DNA of 64,000 nt from Streptomyces sp. CB01881 (lineage in GTDB: Bacteria > Actinomycetota > Actinomycetes > Streptomycetales > Streptomycetaceae). The notes under the pieces are model-generated. The model saw only the letters and a list, made by a program, of their open reading frames with translations, did not search any database and was not told the DNA's origin. Each line of letters opens with the position of its first letter. The stretch's first letter is position 1. Location of the stretch: NCBI RefSeq assembly GCF_002953255.1, contig NZ_CP026498.1:8604904-8668903 (forward strand), written 5' to 3'. Below are positions 51,316 through 59,945 of the stretch, one piece after another. The translations under genes were made by a program, and so were the position numbers.

Positions 51316-52260
51316 ATGGCTCTGACCATCGGCGTCGACGTCGGCGGGACCAAGATCGCGGCAGGCGTGGTCAACGAGGCGGGCGAGATCCTGGCCCGGA
51401 CCAGGGTGCCCACCCCGGCCGACCCGCAGTGGGCGGTCGACGCCATCGCGCAGGCCGTCCGCGAGCTCAAGGAGCAGTACCCCGACGTGGTCGCGGCCGG
51501 CGTCGGTGCTCCCGGGTTCGTCGACCGCAACCGTTCCACGGTGATCTTCGCCCCCAACATCGACTGGGAGGACGAGCCGCTGCGCACCCGGATCGAGGAG
51601 CTCACCGGCCTGGACACCGTGGTCGAGAACGACGCCAACTGCGCCGCCTGGGCCGAGTTCCGCTTCGGCGCGGCCGCCGAGCACGAGGACATGGTGCTGA
51701 TCACCGTCGGCACCGGCATCGGCGGCGGGATCGTCCTGGACGGCCGGCTGCACCGCGGCCGGTTCGGCGTGGCCGGCGAGATCGGCCACCTCAACATGGT
51801 CCCCGACGGCCTCGCCTGCGGCTGCGGCGGCAAGGGCTGCTGGGAGCAGTACGGTTCGGGCCGGGCGCTGCGCCGCTACGGCCGGGAGAAGGCCGCCGCC
51901 GACCCGATCCGCGGCCAGCGGATGCTGGAGCTCAACGACGGCGTCGCCGAGACCATCCGCGGCATCCACATCACCCAGGCAGCCGAGGAGGGCGACCCGC
52001 TCGCCCTGGAGTGCTACGCCGAGCTGGCCGACTGGCTGGGCCGGGGCATGGCCGACCTCGCCGCGCTCTTCGACCCGGGCGTCTTCGTGCTCGGCGGCGG
52101 CGTCTCCGACTCCGGCCGGCTGCTGCTCGACCCGGTCGCCAAGGCCTTCGAGCACTACCTCACCGGCGGGGTGCACCGCCCGCGCGCCGAGGTGGTGCTC
52201 GCCTCGATGGGCTCGGCGGCCGGCATCTCCGGCGCGGCCGACCTGGCCCGCACCGCCTGA
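51316..52260 (+). CDS. glkA: ROK family glucokinase
   Basis: This 314-residue glucokinase of the ROK family phosphorylates glucose with ATP. Motifs are IGVDVGGTKIAAG (phosphate loop), ENDANCAAWAE with the catalytic Asp, VGTGIGGGIVLDG, and the zinc motif CGCGGKGCWEQYGSG. It is the orthologue type that mediates carbon catabolite repression in streptomycetes. ATG 51316 follows GAGGGA. The 192-base upstream gap has an AT-richer patch (TTAATGTATGCGACGGTGTATAC, 51233-51255) likely to hold its promoter. Confidence 0.93.
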   Translation: MALTIGVDVGGTKIAAGVVNEAGEILARTRVPTPADPQWAVDAIAQAVRELKEQYPDVVAAGVGAPGFVDRNRSTVIFAPNIDWEDEPLRTRIEELTGLDTVVENDANCAAWAEFRFGAAAEHEDMVLITVGTGIGGGIVLDGRLHRGRFGVAGEIGHLNMVPDGLACGCGGKGCWEQYGSGRALRRYGREKAAADPIRGQRMLELNDGVAETIRGIHITQAAEEGDPLALECYAELADWLGRGMADLAALFDPGVFVLGGGVSDSGRLLLDPVAKAFEHYLTGGVHRPRAEVVLASMGSAAGISGAADLARTA

Positions 52261-52288
52261 TCCCCACCACGCGCACGCCGGCGGCGGC

Positions 52289-52316
52289 GCGGCCAGGGCC
52301 TGCGGGCCCCGGCCGC
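52289..52316 (+). terminator. Terminator of glkA
   Basis: A stem of 11 pairs with one mismatch (52289-52300 with 52305-52316) lies 28 bases after the stop. Confidence 0.5.
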
Positions 52317-52397
52317 CGTCGTGTTCCCCCGCCGCGCGGCGGCGCCGCTGCCGTACGGTCGTCAGCGGAGCACCACCGGACACAGGGGAGGACCGCC

Positions 52398-53156
52398 ATG
52401 ACCAGTGGACCGGCGAACGCCGGACCGGCCGAGCTGCCGCCGCCCGGGCCGGGGCGGCTGAGGCTGCTCGGCTACAACGTCCGCTCGCTGCGCGACGACC
52501 GGCACGCCCTGGTCCGGGTGATCCGGGCCTGCGCGCCGGACGTGGTCTGCGTCCAGGAGTCGCCGCGGTACTGGCGGCCGCAGGGCCAGGCCGCCTGGCT
52601 CGCCCGGCGGACCGGCACCGTCGTCCTGGCCGGCGGCGGCCGGACCGCCGCCGGCCCGCTGCTGCTCGGCCGGCCCGGGGTGGAGGTGCTCGCCGTCCAC
52701 GACCGGCTGCTGCCCAAGACCCGCGGCCTGCACGCCCGCGGCTTCGCCGGCGCCGTCGTCAGGGTGGCCGGCTCGGTGCCGTTCTCCGTCACCGCCTGCC
52801 ACCTGAGCCTGGACCCGGCGGAGCGGTACGGGCAGTTCGAGCTGCTGCTCGACCAGCTGCGGATCGCCGGACCCGGCGTGGTGGCGGGGGACTTCAACGA
52901 GCACCCGGACGGCCCGGGCTGGCGGCTGCTGGCGGGCCGGCTCCAGGACGGGTACGTGGCCGCGCCCTGGGGCGGCGAGTTCACGTCCGTCCCGGAGAAC
53001 CCCTACCAGCGGATCGACGCCGTCTTCGCCACCCCCGGCGTGCGCGTCCTCGCCTGCGGCGTCCCGCACGGGCTGCCCGGCGTCACCGAGGCCGACCTGC
53101 GGGCCGCCACCGACCACTTGCCGGTGCTCGCCGTCCTGGAGCTCCCGACCGGCTGA
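52398..53156 (+). CDS. Endonuclease/exonuclease/phosphatase family protein
   Basis: This 252-residue EEP-fold hydrolase has LLGYNVRSL, VVCVQESPRYW (metal-binding Glu), VVAGDFNEHPDG (Asp/Asn) and AATDHLPVLAVLEL (catalytic His) in the right order. The substrate could be DNA, phospholipid or another phosphodiester. It has no signal peptide, so a cytosolic role is likely. ATG 52398 has GGAGG 6 bases upstream. It is convergent with the next gene with only 7 bases between stops. Confidence 0.87.
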   Translation: MTSGPANAGPAELPPPGPGRLRLLGYNVRSLRDDRHALVRVIRACAPDVVCVQESPRYWRPQGQAAWLARRTGTVVLAGGGRTAAGPLLLGRPGVEVLAVHDRLLPKTRGLHARGFAGAVVRVAGSVPFSVTACHLSLDPAERYGQFELLLDQLRIAGPGVVAGDFNEHPDGPGWRLLAGRLQDGYVAAPWGGEFTSVPENPYQRIDAVFATPGVRVLACGVPHGLPGVTEADLRAATDHLPVLAVLELPTG

Positions 53157-53163
53157 CGAGGGG

Positions 53164-53871
53164 TCAGACGACCGCGCCGCCGTGCGGGTCCTCGGGCTCG
53201 TCCTCGTCGCGGTCCTTCATCCGGACCACCAGGGTCACGAAGCCGCCGAGGAAGGCCGACACCCCGACCCAGGCCGGCCAGCCGGAGACCTCGCGCCAGA
53301 CCACCGCGTCGAACAGCAGCAGCGCCGGCCCGCCGAGGACGGCCAGCCAGGCGAACTTGGCGGTGACGTCGGCGGCGGGCAGCGGCGGCGGCTCCGGCGG
53401 GACGAAGTGGCCCTCGTCGGCCTCCTCGGCCAGCTCGAAGTCGCGCGGGCCGGGGGAGGCGGCCGGCATCACCGGTCTGCCGGAGCGCGGTCGCGGCTGC
53501 GGCGCGAGGTCCGAGAGGTCGTCCGGCTCGTCGCGGCGCCCGGCGGCGTCCTTGAAGCCGCCCTTCAGCCCGCCGCGCGCCCGGAGGTCCTCGATCTCCG
53601 GCCAGTCCGGGTTGTTGAGGTCGACGGGGTCGTCGAACTGGGCGACCAGCGCGGCGAAGATCTCGTCCTGTTCGGCCTGGCTGCGCTCGGGCGCGCGCCG
53701 CACCCGGGGCGGCTCGGCGGCGCCTGCGGCCTCCTTGCGGGCGTCCGCACCGGGGCCGGCGCCCGTGCCGTTCGCCGTGGCGCCGTCGGCCTCGGCGGCG
53801 TCGGCCTTCGTGTTCTCCGCGTCCTCGCGGGGCGCCTCGTCCTCGCCGCCCGCCGTGCTGCTCTCGTGCAC
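53164..53871 (-). CDS. Hypothetical membrane protein with acidic N-domain
   Basis: This 235-residue protein has a long polar Ala/Glu/Asp-rich N-terminal part (1-165). That part includes SQAEQDEIFAALVAQFDDP and a Pro-rich stretch (FVPPEPPPLPAADV). Two hydrophobic segments near the C-terminus (about 172-187 and 197-213) and an acidic tail follow. The family is conserved in streptomycetes; I know no function. GTG 53871 follows AAGGG. It begins 10 bases after the stop of the alpha/beta hydrolase gene, so the two form one unit. Confidence 0.78.
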   Translation of the reverse strand: MHESSTAGGEDEAPREDAENTKADAAEADGATANGTGAGPGADARKEAAGAAEPPRVRRAPERSQAEQDEIFAALVAQFDDPVDLNNPDWPEIEDLRARGGLKGGFKDAAGRRDEPDDLSDLAPQPRPRSGRPVMPAASPGPRDFELAEEADEGHFVPPEPPPLPAADVTAKFAWLAVLGGPALLLFDAVVWREVSGWPAWVGVSAFLGGFVTLVVRMKDRDEDEPEDPHGGAVV

Positions 53872-53881
53872 TTCCGGCCCT

Positions 53882-54676
53882 TCAGCCTTGGTGATCGTCG
53901 GATTCGACCCGGGTGACGCCCGCCGTGTGCGCGGGAGCCAGCCGTCGGATGAAGTCCTGGCTGGCCGCGAATATTTCCGGCGCGTCGTGGTCCAGCGTCG
54001 CGACGTGGTAACTGCGCTGGCACAGCCGCTCCGTCACGTCGGTCGAGGATATCCGGGCCAGCACCAGCTCCGAGTTGGCCGCGGAGACGACGTGGTCCTG
54101 CGGGCTGCGGAAGAGCAGCACCGGCTGGGTCACCTGCGGCAGCCGCCCCTGGACGTCCTTCCAGAGCCTGGTCAGCGACCAGGCGGCGTGCAGCGGGGTC
54201 CGGTCGTAGCCGAGCTCCACCAAGCCCGGCCGGGCGATGTCGTCGGCGATCCCCGGCAGGCTCGGCACCAGGTGACGCAGCACCGGCAGCAGCACGCTCG
54301 CGGGGTTGTCGGAGCGCACCGACGGGTTGACCAGCACCAGCCCGGAGACGGCCGGCCCGTGCAGCGCGGCCAGCCGCAGCGCCAGCGAGGAGCCCATCGA
54401 CAGGGCGAGGACGAAGACCTGCTCGCACTCGGCGGACAGCGCGAGCAGCTCGCGCTCCACCTCGGCGTACCAGTCCTCCCAGCGGGTCACCTGCATGTCC
54501 TGCCAACGGGTTCCGTGCCCCGGCAGCAACGGCAGCGTGACGGTGAATCCGGCCGCCGCGAGGTCCTCGGCCCACGGCCGCAGCGACTGCGGCGAGCCGG
54601 TGAAGCCGTGGCAGAGCAGTACGCCCACCGGACCGCCCCGGTGGCGGTAGGGTTCGGCACCGGGCAGCGGCGGCAT
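53882..54676 (-). CDS. Alpha/beta hydrolase, carboxylesterase/monoacylglycerol lipase type
   Basis: This is a 264-residue serine hydrolase of the Est30-like group. The oxyanion-hole motif is VLLCHGFTGSPQSLRPWAED, the nucleophile elbow is VLALSMGSSLALRLA (GxSxG variant L-S-M-G-S), the Asp is in FRSPQDHVVS and the His in SYHVATLDHDAP. It probably hydrolyses short or medium acyl esters or monoacylglycerol. ATG 54676 has AAGGAG 6 bases upstream. It is divergent from plsC, with which it shares lipid context. Confidence 0.88.
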   Translation of the reverse strand: MPPLPGAEPYRHRGGPVGVLLCHGFTGSPQSLRPWAEDLAAAGFTVTLPLLPGHGTRWQDMQVTRWEDWYAEVERELLALSAECEQVFVLALSMGSSLALRLAALHGPAVSGLVLVNPSVRSDNPASVLLPVLRHLVPSLPGIADDIARPGLVELGYDRTPLHAAWSLTRLWKDVQGRLPQVTQPVLLFRSPQDHVVSAANSELVLARISSTDVTERLCQRSYHVATLDHDAPEIFAASQDFIRRLAPAHTAGVTRVESDDHQG

Positions 54677-54896
54677 GGCGGGCTCCTTCGCGGGCGGGGA
54701 CGCTGGAGGACGAGGACGCGGGCCCGACGGGGTCGGCCGGGGTCGGCGCCGGAACGGCAGGCTGCGGGAACCCGATCGTCCCACGGGCCCGCCCGCGTCG
54801 TACAGCCCCACCGGACGCCCCGCCGGGGCGGGGCGGGGCGCGGGCGGCCGCCGCGGGGCATTAGGATCGACCGGTCCGCATAACAGGAGGCCCGGG

Positions 54897-55736
54897 TTGT
54901 TCTACCGACTGATGAAGATGATCGTCGCGCCACTGCTTCGGATCTTCTTCCGGCCGTGGATCGAGGGCGAGGAGAACATCCCCGCCGAGGGTGGCGCGAT
55001 CATCGCGAGCAACCACCTCTCCTTCTCGGACTCCTTCTTCTTCCCCGCGCTGATCAAGCGCCGGGTGACCTTCATCGCCAAGGCCGAGTACTTCAACACG
55101 CCCGGCGTGAAGGGCAAGCTGACGGCCGCCTTCTTCAAGGGCGTCGGCCAGCTGCCGGTGGACCGCTCGGGCGTGCGCGGCGCCGGCGAGGCGGCGATCC
55201 GCTCCGCGATCGCGGTGCTGGACCGCGGCGAGCTCTTCGGCGTCTACCCGGAGGGCACCCGCTCGCCCGACGGCAAGCTGTACCGCGGCAAGGTCGGCGG
55301 CCTGGCCCGCGTCGCGCTGGCCACCGGTGCGCCGGTGATCCCGGTCGCGATGATCGACACCGAGAAGGTGCAGCCGCCCGGCCAGGTGATCCCCAACTTC
55401 GGCATCCGCCCGGGCATCCGGATCGGCCGGCCGCTGGACTTCTCCCGCTACCACGGCATGGAGAACGACCGCTTCATCCTCCGTTCGGTGACGGACGAGG
55501 TGATGTACGAGATCATGCGGCTCTCCGGCCAGGAGTACGTCGACATCTACGCGACCGCCGCCAAGCGGCAGATCGCCGACGACAAGAAGCGCGCGGACGC
55601 CGAGCGCAAGGCGGTCCAGAAGGCCGAACAGGCCGCCGCCAAGGCCGAGAAGGCCGAGGCGGAGAAGGCCCAGAAGGCCCTGGAGCAGGAGCAGAAGGCC
55701 GCGGAGCAGGAACAGAAGGACAACGGGCCGGCCTGA
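54897..55736 (+). CDS. plsC: 1-acyl-sn-glycerol-3-phosphate acyltransferase (PlsC-like)
   Basis: This 279-residue acyltransferase has the catalytic HX4D motif NHLSFSD (His40, Asp45), the substrate motif PEGTRSPDGKLYRGKVG and VIPVAMIDTEKVQPPGQ. The C-terminal 50 residues are a Lys/Glu/Ala/Gln-rich charged helix (AEKAEAEKAQKALEQEQ). It is homologous in place to Rv2182c. The start is TTG 54897, with AGGAGG 6 bases upstream. It lies 29 bases before macS, and the genes may be cotranscribed. Confidence 0.9.
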   Translation: MFYRLMKMIVAPLLRIFFRPWIEGEENIPAEGGAIIASNHLSFSDSFFFPALIKRRVTFIAKAEYFNTPGVKGKLTAAFFKGVGQLPVDRSGVRGAGEAAIRSAIAVLDRGELFGVYPEGTRSPDGKLYRGKVGGLARVALATGAPVIPVAMIDTEKVQPPGQVIPNFGIRPGIRIGRPLDFSRYHGMENDRFILRSVTDEVMYEIMRLSGQEYVDIYATAAKRQIADDKKRADAERKAVQKAEQAAAKAEKAEAEKAQKALEQEQKAAEQEQKDNGPA

Positions 55737-55765
55737 GGCCCGCCGCCGGGGGAGGGGCAGGGACG

Positions 55766-56959
55766 ATGACGGACGGGAGTAGGACCGGCGCGGTGGGCGG
55801 GGCGGTCGCGGCCGGCGGCATGTCCGTCGAACTGCCGCTCTGGCGCGCCATCTCCTTCTTCCGGGTCCTGGCGCTCTGCTACGCCCTGCTGCGTTTCCTC
55901 AACTCGTACCTGGAGTTCCTGCACCCCGTCGCGGGCTGGATCTACCTCGGTGCGCTGACGCTCTGGACGCTGGCCAGCACCCGCGCCTTCGCCGGGCCGC
56001 AGCGCTGCACCTGGTACGTGCTCGGCACCGACCTCACGCTCGTCGTCACCGGCATCGTGATGAGCGGCCTCACCGACTCCCCGGCCAGGATCAGCCACGG
56101 CGCGCCCACCCTGCCCACCATCTGGGCGGCCGGCACCGTGCTCGGCTTCGCGGGCAAGGGCGGCTGGCGCTGGGCGGCGGCGGCCGGTTCGGTGATCGGG
56201 GTGGCCAACATCCTCGGTCACGGCGGTCCGACCGGCGACAACATCCACAACATCGTGCTGCTGATGGTGGCCGGCTGCGCGATCGGCTACGTGATCGAGC
56301 TCGCCCGGGCCAGTGAGGCGACGCTCACCCGGGCCCTCCAGGTGGAGGCGGCCACCCGGGAGCGCGAGCGGCTCTCCCGGGACATCCACGACGGCGTGCT
56401 CCAGGTGCTGGCGCTGGTCCAGCGCCGGGGCGGCGAGCAGGGCGCGGGCCGCAGCGGCGACTTCGCCGAGCTCGGCCGGCTGGCCGGCGAGCAGGAGCGC
56501 GCGCTGCGGGCCCTGATGAGCGGCGGCCCGCTGCCGGCCCAGCGCGCGGCCCTGGAGCCGCAGGACCTGCGAACCCTGCTCGGCCCGTACACGGACGAGC
56601 GGATCACGCTCTCCGCCCCCGGCACGCCGGTGCTGCTGCCCGCCCCGGCCGCCGGTGAGCTGGCCGCGGCCGTCGGCGCCGCCGTGGACAACGTCCGCAA
56701 GCACGCCGGCTCCGGGGCCCGCGCCTGGATCCTGGTCGAGGACGAGCCGGAGGCCGTGACGGTGAGCATCCGCGACGACGGCCCGGGCTTCGCCCCCGGG
56801 CGGCTCGGCGAGGCGGAGCAGGCCGGCCGGCTCGGCGTCTCCCAGTCCATCCGCGGCCGGCTGCTGGACCTCGGCGGCACGGCCGAGCTGTACTCGGTGC
56901 CCGGGGAGGGCGTCGAGGTGGAACTCCGCGTCCCGCGTTCCGAGGAAGGCCCCCGATGA
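55766..56959 (+). CDS. macS: MacS family sensor histidine kinase
   Basis: This 397-residue kinase has an N-terminal membrane module (about 20-175, five or six helices; the DUF5931 type) and then a linker. The HisKA_3 dimerisation box is ERERLSRDIHDGVLQVLA, with the phospho-accepting His before Asp. The HATPase domain has AVDNVRKHAGSG and RDDGPGFAPG. It matches MacS of the streptomycete MacRS system, which affects development and antibiotic production. ATG 55766 is used. The stop overlaps macR by 4 bases (ATGA). Confidence 0.9.
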   Translation: MTDGSRTGAVGGAVAAGGMSVELPLWRAISFFRVLALCYALLRFLNSYLEFLHPVAGWIYLGALTLWTLASTRAFAGPQRCTWYVLGTDLTLVVTGIVMSGLTDSPARISHGAPTLPTIWAAGTVLGFAGKGGWRWAAAAGSVIGVANILGHGGPTGDNIHNIVLLMVAGCAIGYVIELARASEATLTRALQVEAATRERERLSRDIHDGVLQVLALVQRRGGEQGAGRSGDFAELGRLAGEQERALRALMSGGPLPAQRAALEPQDLRTLLGPYTDERITLSAPGTPVLLPAPAAGELAAAVGAAVDNVRKHAGSGARAWILVEDEPEAVTVSIRDDGPGFAPGRLGEAEQAGRLGVSQSIRGRLLDLGGTAELYSVPGEGVEVELRVPRSEEGPR

Positions 56960-57663
56960 CCGACCAGCCGATGACCGACCAGCCGACGACCGGCGCGCAG
57001 GCCGAGCGGCCGGTGCGCGTCATGGTCGTCGACGACCACCCGATGTGGCGCGACGCCGTCTCCCGCGACCTCGCCGAGGCCGGGCTGGACGTGGTGGCCA
57101 CCGCCGGCGACGGCGACGAGGCCGTCCGCCGGGCCCGCGCCTGCGCCCCGCAGGTGGTCGTGCTGGACCTCAACCTGCCCGGGCTCTCCGGCGCCGAGGC
57201 CTGCCGCCAGGTGGTGGCCCAGGACCCGTCGGTGCGCGTCCTGGTGCTCTCGGCGAGCGGCGAGCACGCGGACGTGCTGGAGGCGGTGAAGTCCGGCGCG
57301 ACCGGGTACCTGGTGAAGTCGGCCGGCCGGGACGAGCTGCTGGACGCGGTGCGCCGCACCGCCGTCGGCGACGCCGTCTTCACCCCGGGCCTGGCCGGCC
57401 TGGTGCTCGGCGAGTTCCGCCGGCTGGCCGCCGAGCCCGCCGCGCCGACCGCCCCCGCCGTCCCGCAGCTGACCGCGCGGGAGACCGAGGTGCTGCGGCT
57501 GGTCGCCAAGGGCCTGTCCTACCGGCAGATCGCCGACCGGCTGGTGCTCTCCCACCGCACGGTGCAGAACCACGTCCAGAACACCCTCGGCAAGCTCCAG
57601 CTGCACAACCGGGTCGAGCTGGTCCGGTACGCGATCGAGCAGGGGCTGGACGACGAGATCTGA
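56956..57663 (+). CDS. macR: MacR family response regulator, NarL/LuxR type
   Basis: This 235-residue regulator has a receiver domain (20-140) with VMVVDDHPMWRDAV, phospho-acceptor Asp in VVVLDLNLPGLSG and Lys in GYLVKSAGRDELL. Its LuxR-type helix-turn-helix (170-228) has LTARETEVLRLVAKGLSYRQ and SHRTVQNHVQNTLGKL. The start overlaps macS by 4 bases. It begins with a short repeat of MTDQP. It is the partner of MacS. Confidence 0.92.
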   Translation: MTDQPMTDQPTTGAQAERPVRVMVVDDHPMWRDAVSRDLAEAGLDVVATAGDGDEAVRRARACAPQVVVLDLNLPGLSGAEACRQVVAQDPSVRVLVLSASGEHADVLEAVKSGATGYLVKSAGRDELLDAVRRTAVGDAVFTPGLAGLVLGEFRRLAAEPAAPTAPAVPQLTARETEVLRLVAKGLSYRQIADRLVLSHRTVQNHVQNTLGKLQLHNRVELVRYAIEQGLDDEI

Positions 57664-57664
57664 G

Positions 57665-57696
57665 CGGTGCGCCGCCGCCCGGGCGGCGGCGCACCG
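57665..57696. terminator. Bidirectional terminator, macR / anthranilate synthase
   Basis: A perfect 16-bp inverted repeat (57665-57680 with 57681-57696) lies between the convergent stops. Confidence 0.82.
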
Positions 57697-57707
57697 GCCG
57701 GGGGGCC

Positions 57708-59642
57708 TCAGCCGCGTACCGCCGCCGCCTCCCGGAGCAGCCCGGCGACGATGTCCACCCCGTCCCGGGTGAGGACCGACTCCGGGTGGAACTGCAGTCC
57801 GGCGAAGCCCGGGCCGCGCAGTGCGTGGACGTCGCCGGTCAGCGGGTCGCGGGAGACCCCGACGCCCTCGGCGGCCAGCCGGGCGGCGTCCTCGTCCGAG
57901 CAGCGCGCGGTGAACGTGTTGTAGAAGCCGACGGTGCGCTTCGTCCCGAACAGGTCGACGCTCTCCTGCGCGCCCTGGAACGGCACGGCCTTGCGGGCCA
58001 GCGGCAGCCCGAGGGCGTCCGAGAGCAGCTGGTGGCTGAGGCAGACGGCGAGCAGCGGCGCGGTGCGGGCGCCGGAGCGGACGGCGGCCAGTGCGTCGGC
58101 GACGACCGGGCGGAGCACGGCCATCTTGGGGTCGTCCGCCGCGGCCGGGTCGCCCGGGCCGGGGCCGAGCACCAGCGGGCCGCGGTGGGCGGCGACGCGC
58201 TCGCGCAGGCCGGGCTCGTCGAAGCGGGCGACCGTGACCCGGTGGCCGAGCGAGGTCAGCAGGTGGGCGAGCATCGAGGTGAAGGTGTCCTCGCCGTCCA
58301 CCACCAGGGTCGGCTCGGCCTCGGTGACCCGGGCCGGCTCCTGCATCCGCAGCCAGAACGGGGCCAGGTTGGCGCGCCGGGCGTCCAGCGCCGCCTGGAC
58401 GCGGTGGTCGTCGGCGAGCCGCGGGCCGGAGCGCTGCGGGTGCCGGCCGGGCGCCGGCCGGGCGCCGATCGCGGTGAGCACCCCGGCGGCCTTGGCGTGC
58501 GTCTCGGCCACCTCCGACTCCGGGTCGGAGTGGCGGACCAGGGTCGCGCCGACCCGGACCACCAGCCGGCCGGTGGCCGGGTCGATGTCGGCGGCGCGGA
58601 TGCAGATCGGGGAGTCCAGCTGCTGGCCGCCGCTGGCGGAGCGGCCGATCAGGGCGAGCGCACCGGCGTAGTAGCCGCGCCCGCCGCGCTCGTACCGGCT
58701 GATCACCCGGGTGGCGTTCTGCACCGGGCTGCCGGTGACGGTGGCGGCGAACATCGTCTCCTTCAGCACCTCGCGGACGTCCAGCGAGGTGCGTCCGCGC
58801 AGCTCGTACTCGGTGTGCGCGAGGTGGGACATCTCCTTGAGGCGCGGGCCGAGGACCTGGCCGCCGAGGTCGCCGACGGTGCACATCATCTTGAGTTCCT
58901 CGTCGACCACCATGGTGAGCTCCTCCAGCTCCTTGGGGTCGTGCAGGAAGTCGATCAGCGAGTCGAGGTCGGCGCCGCCGGCCGGATAGCGGTAGGTGCC
59001 GGAGATCGGGTTCATCACGACGGTCCCGCCGCTCTGCCGGACGTGGACCTCGGGGGAGGCGCCGACCAGGACGCGGTCGCCGGTGTGCACCAGGAAGGTC
59101 CAGTACGCGCCGCGCTCCTGCTCCAGCAGCCGGCGGAAGAGCGAGAGCGCGAGCTCCGGGGAGAACCGGTCGAGCGTGGCGGTGAAGTCCCGCCGGATCA
59201 CGAAGTTGGCGCCCTCGCCGCGCCCGATCTCGTCCTCGATCACCCGGCGGACGATGCCGGCGTACTCCTGGTCGTCGATGTCGAACGCACCGCCGGCGAG
59301 TGAGACCGGCAACTGCGGCAGTACGGGCATCAGTTCGGACAGCGGGAGGGCGTACTGCGAGGTGACGGAGAGGGCCTGCAGCGGGGTGGCGTCGTCGTGC
59401 GCCTCGAAGCCGCGCTCGCGGATCTGCCGGTAGGGGACCAGCGCGAGCAGGTCGTGCACCGGGCCGCCGGCCGGCACGCCCTCGCGGACCGGCAGGTCGG
59501 CCAGCCGCTCGTACGCGTCGACGGTGCCCAGCAGGACCTCGACGGTGTCGGGGGCGAGGCGCGGGGTGCGGCGGTGCAGCAGGGCGAAGGCGGGGGCGTC
59601 CGGGCCGGTCAGTCGGGCGAGCAGGTCGGTGGCGGTGGTCAC
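57708..59642 (-). CDS. trpEG: Anthranilate synthase, fused TrpE-TrpG
   Basis: This is a 644-residue fusion. The N-terminal chorismate-binding TrpE part (about 1-410) has NPISGTYRYPAGG, VVDEELKMMCTVGDLGG, FAATVTGSPVQNATRVI and GYYAGALALIG. The C-terminal glutamine amidotransferase TrpG part (about 445-644) has LVLGPGPGDP, the active Cys in VCLSHQLLSD and FHPES. It makes anthranilate from chorismate and glutamine. This single-chain form is also found as PhzE-like enzymes in secondary metabolism. GTG 59642 has AAGGAAG 8 bases upstream. A leader peptide with three Trp codons and an attenuator precede it, tying it to tryptophan supply. Confidence 0.92.
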   Translation of the reverse strand: MTTATDLLARLTGPDAPAFALLHRRTPRLAPDTVEVLLGTVDAYERLADLPVREGVPAGGPVHDLLALVPYRQIRERGFEAHDDATPLQALSVTSQYALPLSELMPVLPQLPVSLAGGAFDIDDQEYAGIVRRVIEDEIGRGEGANFVIRRDFTATLDRFSPELALSLFRRLLEQERGAYWTFLVHTGDRVLVGASPEVHVRQSGGTVVMNPISGTYRYPAGGADLDSLIDFLHDPKELEELTMVVDEELKMMCTVGDLGGQVLGPRLKEMSHLAHTEYELRGRTSLDVREVLKETMFAATVTGSPVQNATRVISRYERGGRGYYAGALALIGRSASGGQQLDSPICIRAADIDPATGRLVVRVGATLVRHSDPESEVAETHAKAAGVLTAIGARPAPGRHPQRSGPRLADDHRVQAALDARRANLAPFWLRMQEPARVTEAEPTLVVDGEDTFTSMLAHLLTSLGHRVTVARFDEPGLRERVAAHRGPLVLGPGPGDPAAADDPKMAVLRPVVADALAAVRSGARTAPLLAVCLSHQLLSDALGLPLARKAVPFQGAQESVDLFGTKRTVGFYNTFTARCSDEDAARLAAEGVGVSRDPLTGDVHALRGPGFAGLQFHPESVLTRDGVDIVAGLLREAAAVRG

Positions 59643-59719
59643 GGTGGCGGCTTCCTTCCGGGTGGAGGCGGGGTGCGGTGCTGTGGTTCCGCTCCCGGGA
59701 GGGCCGTCTGCTCATACGC

Positions 59720-59747
59720 CGACGGCCGCCCCGAGGGGCGGCCGTCG
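59720..59747 (-). terminator. Attenuator terminator of trpEG
   Basis: A 13-bp stem (59720-59732 with 59735-59747) lies between the leader peptide stop and trpEG. It is the expected terminator of a ribosome-mediated attenuator. Confidence 0.82.
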
Positions 59748-59754
59748 TGTTCGC

Positions 59755-59826
59755 TCAGGAACGCGCGATCTGTGGGCCACCCGAGGGGTCGGCCCACCAC
59801 CAGGAGAAGGTGTGCGGCGTGTTCAT
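59755..59826 (-). CDS. trpL: Trp leader peptide (23 aa) with three tandem Trp codons
   Basis: The 24-codon frame starts at ATG 59826 and ends at TGA 59755. The product begins MNTPHTFSWWWADPSGG and ends with GPQIARS. Three consecutive TGG codons sit inside the strand of a hairpin (GTGGGCC with GGCCCAC, 59772-59797), upstream of a terminator hairpin. When tryptophan is short, a ribosome stalled at these codons would free the RNA to avoid termination. No ribosome site is visible before the ATG. A TACTCT hexamer 6 bases upstream could be a -10 that yields a leaderless transcript. Confidence 0.85.
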   Translation of the reverse strand: MNTPHTFSWWWADPSGGPQIARS

Positions 59827-59945
59827 GCGTCGAGAGTAGCGGATGCGGCGGACCGGGTGAGGCCGGTCACGCGATTGTCCGGCATGTGTCTCACCCATCG
59901 GGCATCGGTCACAAATCGGTTGTCGCACCCCGTAGCCTTGGCCGT

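Noticed and set aside
56287..59715. 1142-codon minus-strand open frame
   Set aside because: It runs antisense through macS and macR and out of frame through trpEG; no domain is recognisable in this frame.
59827..59945. Well-spaced promoter pair for trpEG and aroF
   Set aside because: Hexamers such as TACTCT and TTGTCG occur, but no pair with 16-19 base spacing was convincing, so no promoter was annotated.
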